Assembly: GCF_001540865.1 (NCBI RefSeq)
Contig: NC_033627.1
Span: 7,364,654-7,428,653 of the forward strand
DNA: 64,000 nucleotides
Origin: Ananas comosus
Lineage: Eukaryota > Streptophyta > Magnoliopsida > Poales > Bromeliaceae
Direction of reading: 5' to 3'
Each line of letters starts with the position of its first letter. Within the stretch, counting starts at the first letter, position 1. Made by a program: the position numbers and the translations under genes. Shown in pieces: positions 34,027 to 45,477 of this stretch. The notes under the pieces are model-generated. The model saw only the letters and a program-made list of their open reading frames with translations. It was not told the DNA's origin and did no database searches.

Positions 34027-36265
34027 GGACGATCATGAGGAGCCGGGACCTATTGATACATCCGTGCTGACTGAGCAGCCACGGCATAGATCTACTTTGA
34101 TCAGAGAGGAAGTGAAATTTTTTTAAACATTTCAAATTTACGTAGATCTTCTTTAATTTATGTACTAATTTTGAGCTGACATTCACAATCATGCAGGGTT
34201 ATTCTCCTGCTCAATTTACGGAGCATGGTAGTAAAATGAACAGATGGCAGATTGAGCATCCTGCGGTGTTGGACTTATTGCGACGAGCAGGATTTTATTA
34301 CGTTTCACGATTGCGCCACTTACAGCTCGATCAGTCGTTATTGGGAGCATTAGTCGAGAGGTGGTGGCGGGAGACGTAGAGTTTCCATTTGCGACACAGA
34401 AAGATGAGTATTACATTGATAGACGTCGCAATTATTACGGAACTCTGCATCCATGGTAGAGCTGTGACTAAAGGGGATCCTATCAGTGGGCAGAGCTCTG
34501 CGGGTTACTTCTCGGGGTGGCTCCTCAGGATATTAGGGGTGGTGAGATCAAGATAGACTGGTTATATCAGCATTTCCATGATATCCCCTTAGATGCACCT
34601 CCCGCTATTGTTCGAGTTACAGCGAAAGCATATATACTATTTGAGATAGGATATAGTTTGTTTCCAAATCTAAGCGGGAATATGGTGCATTTGAAATGGT
34701 TGCCACATCTAGAGGATTTTGACCTTTGTGGTGAGTTGGCATGGGGTGCAGCCGCGCTAGCTCATCTTTATTGGGCCCTAGGAAATGCTTGCATGAGGGG
34801 GAAGGTCGAGTGTTGTTGTTTCGGGACATTAGTTCAGGTACAATTCCTACTAGTACCCTTACAATACTTATACTTAAGTCATGGTTTTTGTTTCCATTTC
34901 TAACTAATTTTTTTTGTATAGATATGGGCATGGGACCACTTGCACATTGGCCGCCCTAAGGTAGTAGGACCGCAGCCTGAGCTTGTTGACAAGCCACTAG
35001 GGTGTCGGTAAGTATTTTTTCATTTTAAGTTTTCTATATACTATTTATTCATAACTAATATGATATAAATGAATCAGGTGGAATACCAAGCTAGCTTCTC
35101 GGGACAATGTCAGGACTACTGACATTGAGTTTTATCGTGATCAGCTGGATCAGCAGTTAGAGTCTCAGGTAAATAAAAGTTTCTCAATCTGTGGAATTTT
35201 GTATTCAATGCTTATCTACTTATTTTTTGGATTGAAATTTTGTTGTAGTTTGAATTCCAGCAGATCAGTATAGTAGTTTAAGGAACAAACATAGAATACT
35301 AATCCGTCTCTCCAACAGCATATAATAGCACCCAAGCCCTCCAAAACCACAAGCTACAAAAGAGAGAAGAAAATGAACTAAAATGCAGAATGCTGAATAT
35401 GGCATTTTGCAATGCGCTTTTGCGCAATGCGCTTTTGCGCTTCCGGCCATTCGATCACTCCACTAACATGCTAAAAACCACCCTACAACCCTTTAAAAGA
35501 TGTGGAATAGTTCAATGGCTACTCCCACACTCGAACCTCGCAGTTTGCCAATTTTAGAGTACTACAACTTCATAGCATGCTGCATGATGTACTAGTTGTC
35601 AATTCTCTATTTTATAAAGTTCAACTTCAGTTATATGACGCAAACATGTTAGCTATCTTAACCATACTTCACATAATGAGCCAATGACACAATTACACTA
35701 AATCCACAATTCACTTAGCATCAAACTCACAAGTACACTTTGCAACGCACTTTTGTGCCTTCGGCTGTTCGATCACACTTTTAACTTGTCAAAACCTCAC
35801 TATAACTCTTTAAAAGATGTGGGTTAGCTCCAATTACCAATCCCACTCTCGAACTTCGCAATTTGCCAAGTTCAAAGTAGTACACCAATATATTATGAAA
35901 ATGTCGTAAGACAAATCCTGAGTTGGTAATATAAACATTGAATCTTTTAAACATTGAATTATCTAATTTTCATGTGCTTTCCTTTCAATACTTCATCATC
36001 TTTTCGTAGCAATCATATGTATTTTTCACAATAGTTCAATTTTGATAACACGAGATCAACATAGTCAAATGTTGATAACTAATCATATGTATTTTTCACA
36101 ATAGATTACATGTAGGTCTTATGATGACACAGTGTTAGAGACGCTCCCACTTTTTTGTCTTGCGGGGTTCCAAGTTGGCGATCGAGGACTATCTTAGTCT
36201 GCTTCCACATTATTGAGCTCCATCATCCCGATTGTGTGCTTCGGCAGTTTGGGCTATTACACATA
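34027..36265 (+). pseudogene. MULE1 plant mobile domain (PMD) protein, exons 1-5
   Basis: The exons match the MULE2 PMD gene one for one: exon 1 about 34,027-34,112, exon 2 34,197-34,837, exon 3 34,922-35,007, exon 4 35,078-35,168, and exon 5 from 36,105 up to an LTR insertion at 36,266. GT-AG borders are visible. The product resembles PMD proteins of the MAIN/MAIL type (motifs HGxxxNxWxxEHP, AGFYYVSRLR, EDFDLCGELAWGAAALAHLY). It is broken by a stop near 34,377, frameshifts near 34,450-34,520 and a frameshift in exon 5 near 36,165. The role of PMD in such elements is not established; a transposition or silencing role is inference. Confidence 0.85.
35249..35890 (-). mobile_element. LTR-derived fragments in a MULE1 PMD intron
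   Basis: Two related blocks (about 35,405-35,567 and 35,739-35,883) each run from 'gcgcttttgcgc' or 'gcacttttgtgcc' through 'tttaaaagatgtgg' to 'ctcgaac(c/t)tcgca(g/a)tttgcc', and end near 'tactaca' or 'agtaca'. These ends resemble the minus-strand terminus of the family B LTRs. They look like remains of an LTR inserted in a relative. Exact borders are unclear, and 35,891-36,100 shows only AT-rich intron sequence. Confidence 0.5.
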
Positions 36266-37181
36266 TGTCACGCCCCGGGATCCCTTTTAGTTTGAAAACA
36301 CAGCGGAAATGACTATAAATTTTTCTTTTTTGAAAACCTGACCCCCAGGGTATGCCAGATCCGCCACAAATACAGGGAGTTCACTGTTCACACGGACAGA
36401 GTTTCCCCTGTATTTGTATGGCGTCGCACAAGTACAAGGTACAACCAGAATACAACCACAACTGAATATAAAGACATTCATATCTGTATATCCATATACC
36501 ATTCACCACAGGTTCACATTCATAAAACCACGAGAAAACTCTTTTAAAAGTTGTTTCCTACAAGAAAACTCTTTTCTTTTAAAACACGCTACCACGAGGG
36601 GTAGAAAATTATTTTCTATTTCATAGAAATCCAAAAGCGTTATTATATCCATAAAACAACTGAAATCTCAAATATTCGCATGTGATAATAAAACTGAACC
36701 ATATAGATGTCTATGCTATACCAACAGAAATAACGAAGGTAGTAACTAACTACACAAATCGGGTCGGATGCTCTATCGACAGCTATCCGCATATCTCACG
36801 TCTCGTCCCAACCTCATCGCCCGCGATACCTGAAAAATGGTAGGGGAGGTGAGAACATGTAAACATGTCTCCCCTCCCAGTGTGTACCGCAAGCCGACGA
36901 AGGCGAGGAGTACCACCGGATCAGGAAGATAAACAACAGTATAGGTAAGTGAAATACAGTAGCAACGATAATGAATGAATGAGATATATATAAATGAAAG
37001 CACAACTACCGCTACTGTAACGAAGAACTAAAAGCATGCTAGAATATCAACTATAGTGGAGTTTTTACCCAACTAGTCTCCTTCAACACTTTTATTTTAA
37101 AAATAGGCTTCTGAAATTTGAATTTATAAAAATAGGCTCAAAACTACCATGTAGGCGGTGAGGTGGCGGGATACTTTAAAA

Positions 37182-37418
37182 GCGGTGAACCATTTACGCA
37201 TTCATGTGCAAGCGGTAAATGGTTCACCGCTTTCATGAGGATTTAAAAATCCTATGAAGGCGGTGAACCATTCACCGCCTTCATGGTGTACCAAGCTTTG
37301 CCAAAGTTTTCATTAAAAGCGGTGAACTATTCACCGCTTATAAATGCGGTGAATAGCTCACCGCATTTAAAAGCGGTGAACCATTCACCGTATTTAAATG
37401 CGGTAAACCATTCACCGC
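37182..37418. repeat. Subterminal palindrome array, left end of MULE2
   Basis: Seven copies of GCGGTGAA-NNN-TTCACCGC or one-base variants (at about 37,182, 37,212, 37,260, 37,319, 37,346, 37,373 and 37,400). The last four are spaced exactly 27 bp apart. Confidence 0.9.
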
Positions 37419-37682
37419 TTTCAAGCTGTACTGCAGCAAAACAGCAGCAACTATGCAAAATTCTCACATTATACAAAAAAGCAATGTTTTCAAGCATTTC
37501 AATTACAGAAATAATTACATAAAATCATCTATACCAACTTCAACCACCCTTTAAGCAGATAAAATGAGCTATACCAATATCAAGACATTTCAATATGGAT
37601 AAATTTAGATAATACTACAAAATCAATATAGAAAGATCTGAATATCAAATATACATAATAATCTCAAAAATGATAAAAAACA

Positions 37683-40214
37683 TCAAGTCCCCTCCATCCC
37701 CCTCCTATGCTCTCGCCCTCGTCCCCTGCCACGTCCACGTCCGCGTCCACGACCGCGTCCTCGACTCCGTCCTCGAATATGTATGTCATGCTCCATCTCA
37801 GGCTGCACGGGCTCAATGACATGCATCTCATCAATATGCTCGATGGCGATGCCCTCGACAATCTGCTCCATCCCTTGCTCAACAGCTGATGGTAGTATCC
37901 CTTCCTGCGTCCCAATATGACCTCGTCGTCGTCGCCTACGTTGATATACAATATCATCGCGACGAACCTGCAACGTGGATGAAACGTTAGAAAGATGGAT
38001 AGACGTGAATGAAATATCAAAATATAATACCTCTGACGTAGATGGAATCTCAAATGGAGGGATGGACGCCGACGGAATATCAAACTGCACTTCCGATGTC
38101 GAAGGGACATCAGAAGTCGAAGGGACATCAGATGGATGAATTGGGACAGATGTCGATGGAAAATCATACGCAGGCATCGAGGTGGAGGGAATATCATCGA
38201 AACCATATGTAGGCGCGGACGTGGAGGGAATATCACCGAAATCATATGCAGGTGTAGAGGTGGAGGGAATATCACCGTGAGCACCAAATGTCGGAGAAGA
38301 AACATCCGAATGTCCTGTCACGGGTAATGTCGGAAGGCTCTCTAACACGCTCTCGAGATCCCACCTTACATGTGCTAGAGCATCGATCATTCTAGTGGGC
38401 TCCGGAGGATCATCCATCAAATGACCGATACCGCTAACAGCATGCCGGATAGCATACACCTGTATAAACATATATGATTATATATAATGAATATCCTTAT
38501 ATTAAAATAAACTATAAAATAAAATAATCTTACCAATCGTCGCTCGACATTCCCACGCGGCAGAAAAGTAAGTGGAGGCCGCTGTACAGGACGAGAAATC
38601 CACCTCCGTGTGATCCCCCAATACCACTGCATGTATACAGAGGTAGCTCGTATCGGATCTGGATCGACGAAAGGACTCTGCTCCGCAATATGCTCAAGAC
38701 GATCTGCCCAACGCTGAATATATGGAGCATGAAATGCTGCCCAGTCCTCGCCTGATCTACCCTGCGAGGTGATCCTCTGTATAGCTTCTACAGGATCCGG
38801 TATATGCTGCAGCAATCCAAACTGACGCAGAACTCTATCAGGTAAATGTAGCTCGACAATATGATAGCATATCAAACTAGTTCTCGAACGCCAGATTGCT
38901 GAGCCCTCAAGACAAAATGCAGGAAGACCGATCAAAACATCCTCCGTATAGGGCATCCATGTAACCTGTACAAGTGTATTAAAAAAAATGAATGTAAGAT
39001 TTTATAATGTTTATGCATGTATTTAATTTATGAAATCTATAAGTACTTGTGACTCTCTTTGCTGATCTAGCTCATCGCGATAAAACTCAATATCGGTCGC
39101 CCTGACATTTCCACGAAATCGCAATCCCATGTTCCACCTGCAGAAGTGATTAATAGTATATTAAATTATTTATCAAAATTTATTATTTTATTATATTATA
39201 TTTTAAATACATAGCATACCGACAACCCAATGGACAATCATGCAGATCCGATAGAGCTCCAACTCGATCGGGACGTCCAATATGTATATGGTCCCATGCC
39301 CATATCTAAAAACAAAAAAGTTAACTATAAAATTAGTAAAAGAAACCAATTTGCAAATTACAAGTTATTACTAAAAAAAACTAAGTTCTAGTGATTTGAC
39401 CTGTAGTAGAGTACCAAAAGCACAACACTCGGCCTTTCCTTTCATAGAGGCATTCCCTTAGCCCGATAGAGATGGGCTAAGGTAGCTGCGCCCCAAGGTA
39501 GGCCTCCACAGAAGTCAAAATCCTCAAGTAGCGCTAGCCACTTGAGGTGAACACGATATCCAGTGGGGTTAGAAAACAAACTGCATCCAATTTGAAATAA
39601 AATGTATGCTCGTGCAGATGCTGCAACCACGGCCGCCGGAGCATCCAAAGGAATATGCCGGAAATGCTAAAACAACCACTCCAAGCGGATCTGGCTGGCG
39701 ACGACATCGCCTGGCTGTATCCCAAGAAGGAGCTCACATGTATGCAACAAATCAAATGAAACACGTCCTGTAACAGGCTCCCCATCCACTCGTAGTCCAG
39801 CTATAATGGCCATGTCACGTAGCGTAACCGTCATCTCTCCGTGACGTAGGTGGAATGTCTGCGTCTCGCGCTTCCATCGCTCTATCAACGCCCCTAACAG
39901 AGCCTGATCTAGCTGTACTCGTCTGAGGCGGGAGACGTAGAAAAAGCCAGCATGTCGTAAGTGCTCTATCACTCCCGGATGCTCGACCGTCCATGTGTTC
40001 AGTTTACGGCCATGCTCCGTAAATTGAATTGGCGTGTACCTCTGTAAAGTTTATTCACTTTTTAGTAAATTTTCCTTTTAAGTATTACCCTAAATAAACG
40101 TTTTTGTAAATGCATAACTTAACATACCTCTGATCGCACATAGCTCGACCGATGCCTATCCTGGTCTGATAGAACTAATAGATCAATTGGCCCGGGATCC
40201 TCTTGAATGTCCAT
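37683..40214 (-). pseudogene. MULE2 plant mobile domain (PMD) protein
   Basis: Six exons are supported by GT-AG borders and by comparison with MULE1: 40,138-40,214, 39,401-40,041, 39,220-39,305, 39,047-39,137, 38,534-38,965, and 37,683-38,459 (a small intron may lie near 37,970-38,030). The PMD region spans exons 2-5. The last exon encodes a low-complexity tail with DIPSTS repeats and a run of RG dipeptides before TGA/TAA near 37,683. Defects are an in-frame stop at 39,667-39,669 and a one-base frameshift near 39,450. ATG at 40,214 directly follows a TTTTGCAG acceptor, and lies only 90 bp after the transposase stop. The function is unknown; PMD proteins of the MAIN/MAIL type act in genome silencing and meristem maintenance. 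Confidence 0.87.
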
Positions 40215-40304
40215 CTGCAAAATAAAATATACAAATTAGTGACTATTAATTGAACGTTAAAAGATAAATATAGAAATAAAAATACTGTAGATAGTCAAAC
40301 ATAA

Positions 40305-43115
40305 GTCACCAACCTAAAGCTCTACGTCTACGGCCTTCATTTGTTCTATCTTGATTATTTGGACATGTAATCCTATAATGTCCCTGTTGTTTACAAATAG
40401 TGCACATAGTTCTTCGCATTCCTTCTCTCTCGTCCATGGCATTTCGAATACGAGTTGATCTCGGACCACCTTTCTTTCTCCTAATTGGTGGTGGTGCCAG
40501 CGGTGGTCCTTGAGGGCGTGGCCAGCTTCTTTTGTCTGGGACAGGGTGAAATTACGGGAAGTAAGCACGATGGTAATTCTCACATGTATACCATTCAGAA
40601 CACAGATTATAGTAGTCAATGTTCATTTGACCATTACTGCATACAGCTAGAAAATGTGAGCATGGCAACCTAGTGAGCTCAAACTCATAGCATGAACAAC
40701 TCGAGCTTCTCCCGTCAAGAACCACCTCAAATTGTCCATTTCCGGTAGTAATTTAAAACTCGTTTACTCCGTAACGATCCACACGGTGTCCTCTTGCGAT
40801 TATCATATAACTCTTAATTAACGCCTCCTGTTTTGGTGTCAATACTGTAGTGTATGTCTCACCTTTATCACGGCGCTTAACAAAATAATTGTTCACCTTA
40901 TAAAATGTAGCGGCCACAAATGCTGTGATAGGTAAACCACGTACACCCTTAAGCACTCCATTTAAACTCTCCGACCGATTTGTCGTCATTGTCCCAAAAC
41001 GCCGTCCACCATCAAATGCTCTCGCCCAATATTCCCTTTCCCCTTGGAGCTCGTGCACCCAAAGCCATGCCGCTGGATCCATTTCTTTCAACTGATCCTT
41101 ATGCTCATAATATTCTTTTGCAGCTGCAGCACATCCTATGCCCGTATAAAATTTATTGAGCACTGTTTCATTTTTAAAACCGGCTTTTTTCATATTAGCC
41201 TGCATATGGCGGAGGCACCAACGGTGAGCATGTCCCTCGCTTCTCGGAAACTCCTCCGCAACAATCTCCTTTAACCCAGGAAAGCGGTCTGAAATTAAAC
41301 AAATAGATCGATCACGTGTCACTAAAACCTTTAGATGTCGTAAAAACCAACGCCAACTAGCCGCATTTTCTCCCTCACAAATAGCAAACGCCAATGGGTA
41401 TAACCCATTATTAGCATCTACACCCGTCGCAATCAACGCATGCCCTTGATACTTTCCATACATATGGGTTCCATCAATGCTCAACAATGGTCGACAATAA
41501 GAAAACCCATTAATTGACGGCCCGAAGGCCCAAAATACTCGCCCAAACTGCCTAACACCATTTGGCAGGATTTTAGGATCAAGACGCCATTGAGTCCCGG
41601 GATTCACGCGCTGTAGTATAGATAGGAAGCGACCAAGATCGGTGTATGACTCCTCCCAACCACCATAAATGATCTGTAGTGCTTTACTTCTAGCCTGCCA
41701 CGCTTTCGAATAAGGTATGTCTACATGCAATTCATTACGCACCTTTTCTTTAATTTCCGCCGGTGTCAAAGTAAGCTTTACCCTCAATGATGGGAGAATA
41801 TGTCGACATATAAGAGATGAAGTACAGTTTCGATGTACAGTGTTAAGCACCGGCACTAAACATGTATGTTGCCCGGAGTATTTTTTAACTCTAAAATAAC
41901 TCACATCCTTTGGTACCGATGCATGTAATCTCCAAGGACATGAATCTACCATGCATTTAACTGTATACGCCTTTGTCGTCGACTTTATTACTTTCATTTG
42001 CACGTTGTGAGCAATATGCCATTCCCCCAGAGTGTGCAATAAACTTGCTTTATCAGGAAATACCCGACCAACCCATAAGTCATCAATAGTAGGAGGGGGC
42101 TGTTCAATCTGCGGACGATCATGCACATCGTTATCAGCCACATACTGGTCAATCCAATCATCATCTTCTACAAATTGGTCTGGATGATCTATGTACTCTG
42201 CACCTTCATCTGGATCATCAACATATTCATTATTGACAATTGGATCATCACCCTCAGTATATATGATATCTGCGAGAACACCCAGTCCACCATCATGATC
42301 TGCATCATAATGATGAACTTCTGCCACAATGTTCTCATTTACGGCCAAATTTGAAGATTCATGTCCAACACCCTCATGATCAGTAGTGTAACGGTCTTCA
42401 GCTACTTCTTGTTGCACTTCCGCCCGATTTCCTATACCGTCATTTTCGGTTCCCAATGGATACGATCCAAAGTCATGCACATCATGAGAGGTATGAAATC
42501 TGCAATTATTTCGTAGTTAATCACTTTCTAACCAAATAAAACAGTGAATGATTAAATTAATTGTAGCGTATTCTAACCCTTCTTCACATGAGACGCCTTG
42601 CTCTCTACCCAGTGGGGCATGAGAACTAAAACCCGTGGCATGATGAATAGTACGTGGGAGGGGAGGAGGATCACCAACAACTACATTTGAAAAATCGTAC
42701 TCCCTACAATTGATGGGAGAAGGCAATATAAATATTTTAATATTAATAAAATCTGTATACAAAAGTTAAATTTTGCAATACTAACCTAGGTGCATTAACT
42801 CCTCCAATATCAGCATGAAAAGATTCTCTTTCGGGGCCAGGGGATAATACATCCATATTAAAGTCACTGTTTAACATCCTAGAATAATATCCCTGAGAAA
42901 AAACTATCTCTTTTTCAACGAAAATTATCAAACACGGAGGGTTTCCCGACAATGCCATCGCACCACACAGTGAGTCATCATTCGTAACTTCAACTATATC
43001 GAATTGATTCATCCCGGTCAAATATCGGACTTTAATAATTAGACGATACTCATCTCTCGAAGTATCGGTCAATCTATATATTTTTCTCTCGAATTCTGTA
43101 AATGTAATATCCACT
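40305..43115 (-). pseudogene. MULE2 transposase (MuDR family), one in-frame stop, 5' end cut at an N
   Basis: Reading from the N at 43,116, an exon with the PB1-like domain comes first (to about 42,786). Then comes a short exon (about 42,710-42,590, GDPPPLPRTIHHA), then the main exon from 42,499. The main exon has an acidic stretch, a MuDR domain (CMVDSCPWRLHA), the catalytic domain with both aspartates (IDGTH and SDRF) and RSESLNG, the CxxH motif HRWCLRHM, a SWIM finger (CSC...CSH near 40,690) and a CCHC knuckle (near 40,385) ending at a TGA at 40,305. The only defect seen in the main exon is TAA at 40,753-40,755, between catalytic domain and SWIM finger, at a residue that is Asp in MULE1. 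The enzyme would cut and join element ends. It may have been active recently. Confidence 0.9.
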
Positions 43116-43116
43116 N
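43116..43116. other. Single N, probable assembly join
   Basis: Sequence left of the N (41,765-43,115) and right of it (43,117-44,467) is the same 1.35 kb segment of the transposase gene in two slightly different versions, abutting exactly at the N. Confidence 0.75.
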
Positions 43117-44576
43117 GTCATTGTAAGCTTTACCTTCAATGATGGGAGAAATATGTCGACATATAAGAGATGAAGTACAGCTTCGATGTGCAGTGTTAAG
43201 CACCGACACTAAACATGTATGTTGCCCGGCGTATGTTTTAACTCTAAAAGAACTCACACCCTTTGGTATCGATGCATGTAATTTTCAAGGACATGAATCT
43301 ACCATGCATTTAACTGTATACGCCTTTGTCGTCAACTTTATTACTTTCATTTGCATGTTGTGAGCAATATGTCATTCCCCAAGAGTGTGTAACAAACTTG
43401 CTTTATCACGAAATACCCGACCAACCCATAAGTCATCAATGGTAGGAGGGGGCTGTTCAATCTGAGGACGATCAAATTCACCGTTATCGACTACATACTG
43501 GTCAATCCAATCGTCATCTTCCACAAATTGCTCTGGATAATCTATGAACTCTGCACCTTTATCTGGATCGTCAACATATTCATTATTGACAATTGGATCA
43601 TCACCCTCAGTATATATGATATCTACGAGAACCCCCAGTCCGCCATCATGATCTGCATCATAGTGATGACCTTCTGCCACAATGTTCTCATTTACGGCCA
43701 AATTTGAAGGTTCATGTTCAACACCCTCATGATCAGTAGCGTAACCGTCTTCAGCTACTTCTTATTGCACTATCGCTCGATTTCCTATACCGTCATTTTC
43801 GGTTCCCAATGGATACGATCCAAAGTCATGCACATCATGAGAGTTATGAAATTTGCAATTATTTCATAATTAACCACTTTTTAACTAAATAAAATAGTGA
43901 ATGATTAAATTAATTCTAGCGTATTCTATCCCTTCTTCACATGAGATGCCTTGCTCTCTACCCAGTGGGGCATGAGAACTAGAAGTCGTGGCATGATGAA
44001 TAGTACGTGGGAGGGGAGGAGGATCACCAACAACTATATTTGAAAATTCGTACTCCCTACAATTGATAGAAGAAGGCAATATAAATATTTGTTATATTTA
44101 AATAATTATACAAAATTCATATTTTGCAATACTAACCTAGGTGCATTTGCTCCTCCTCCGATATCAGCACGAAAAGGTTCTCTTTCGGGGCTAGGGGACA
44201 ATACATCAACATTAAAGTCACTATTTAAACATTCTAGAATAATACCCCTGAGATAAAATTATCTATTTTCAACGAAAATTATCAAACACGGAGGGTTTTC
44301 CGACAATGTCATCACACCACACAGTGAGTCATCGTCCGTAACTTCAACAACATCGAATTGATTCATCTCGGTCGAATATCGGACTTTGATAATTAGACGA
44401 TACTCATCCCTCGGAGTATCAGTTAATCTATATATTTTTCTCTCGAATTCTATAAATGTAATATCCACTGGAATACCACTTAATTTCTTACAACCGGCAA
44501 TGTACTTTGGATTGTTATCGTGCATCAATATTTCTCCATTCCAATGAACAACTATAGCCACATTACTACGCGTCAT
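43117..44576 (-). pseudogene. Second copy of MULE2 transposase 5' exons
   Basis: The first exon (ATG at 44,576, HWNG near the start) encodes the PB1-like domain. It is followed by the short GDPPPLPRTIHHA exon (about 44,060-43,930) and the acidic start of the main exon, cut at 43,117 inside the MuDR region. It is homologous to 41,765-43,115 with scattered differences, including a stop or frame break near 43,360-43,390 and a frameshift near 44,255. The ATG supplies the N-terminus missing from the other copy. It is either an assembly artefact (two alleles or two elements joined) or a real partial tandem duplication. Confidence 0.8.
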
Positions 44577-44959
44577 CCTAACTTAAACAAAATATAAAAT
44601 TTGTAAATAAACATAATCATACCAAATTAAAGTGCTGAATTGATACTGCAAATAAGCTGCTAAACTCACCCAAAGTACTTCACTTCCCCTAGAAACACTA
44701 ATAACTTACGGAGCATCATTTGTTGGTATCGATCTACATCTGAGAGTTCGAATTAAATCAATAATACATCTGAGGGCTCTACCACTAACCTAGGGTTTAA
44801 AATGTGAGCTAAAAGTGTACATACCACAAAATATAGACAAAATACTGTAAAATAACACAATCATTTAGAAACAATCAGCTCTATTTCAAAAATAATTAGA
44901 TTTTTCTCAAACCTCTCACCACTAACCTAATGGAACAATGTCCTTGCAATGCTGAGGAG
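44577..44959. other. MULE2 upstream non-coding segment
   Basis: AT-rich sequence between the transposase ATG and the GC-rich leader. It has possible splice signals but no gene, and is probably 5' untranslated or intron sequence of the transposase transcript. Confidence 0.4.
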
Positions 44960-45300
44960 AGAAGGCACGGCAAAAGCAGTACAGACGGCGCCGGCGACGG
45001 CAGCGGCGGCGGCGGCGTCGGACTCGGGTCGAAGTGAGTGAGATAGAGAGGAGTGAAGGAGCGTGCGAGAGACAGAGAGGAGAAGCTCGGGAGACACAGG
45101 AGCTCGGGCCTGGCGCCGGCGGCAGCGACGACGCCGGCGGCAGCGACGACGCCGGCGGCAGCAACGGCGGCGTCGGCAGCGACGGCGGTGTCGGACTCGG
45201 GTCAGAGTGAGTGAGGTAGAGAGGAGTGAGGGAGCGTGCGGGAGACAGAGGAGAAGCTCGCGCGCGGGTGAGTGAGAGAGAAAGGAAAGGGGCTCGGGCG
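44960..45300. repeat. GC-rich, internally duplicated leader of MULE2
   Basis: CGG/GGC-rich sequence very unlike the AT-rich surroundings. The block starting 'gtcggactcgggtc' occurs at 45,018 and 45,190 (172 bp period), followed each time by 'gtgagtgag...gagaggagtga'. Between them an 18 bp unit 'gccggcggcagcgacgac' repeats about three times from 45,114. It may be a captured host promoter or exon fragment. Confidence 0.7.
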
Positions 45301-45322
45301 GGGTAGGGTATACTGCTTAAAG

Positions 45323-45477
45323 GCGGTGAATGGTTCACCGCCTTTAAAAGCGGTGAACTATTCACCGCATTTAAAGTCGGTATTTAACGTTCCTAGCACA
45401 CGTGACGGGGGTATTTGATGGTCCCACAAATGCGGTGAATGGTTTACCGCATATATATGCGGTAAACCATTCACCGC
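45323..45477. repeat. Subterminal palindrome array, right end of MULE2
   Basis: Four GCGGTGAA/TTCACCGC-type palindromes at 45,323, 45,350, 45,432 and 45,459. Within each pair the spacing is 27 bp, the same as at the left end. Confidence 0.9.

Noticed and set aside
37182..37418. CRISPR-like repeat array
   Set aside because: Regular 27 bp spacing of palindromes, but the spacers are only about 8 bp and AT-rich, the setting is a plant MULE end and no cas gene is present.
37664..38305. Alternative frame rich in Leu/His/Arg on the minus strand
   Set aside because: It is a shadow of the PMD last exon in another frame; splice and homology evidence support the DIPSTS/RG frame.
40215..40304. Direct in-frame fusion of transposase and PMD by splicing
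   Set aside because: All candidate donors near the transposase end are phase 1, while PMD ATG is in phase 0 after its acceptor, so a simple fusion would be out of frame.
45063..45275. Arg-rich open frame, also a Ser/Pro-rich one on the other strand (44,922-45,365)
   Set aside because: Products of the GC-rich tandem repeat; no homology or gene structure.
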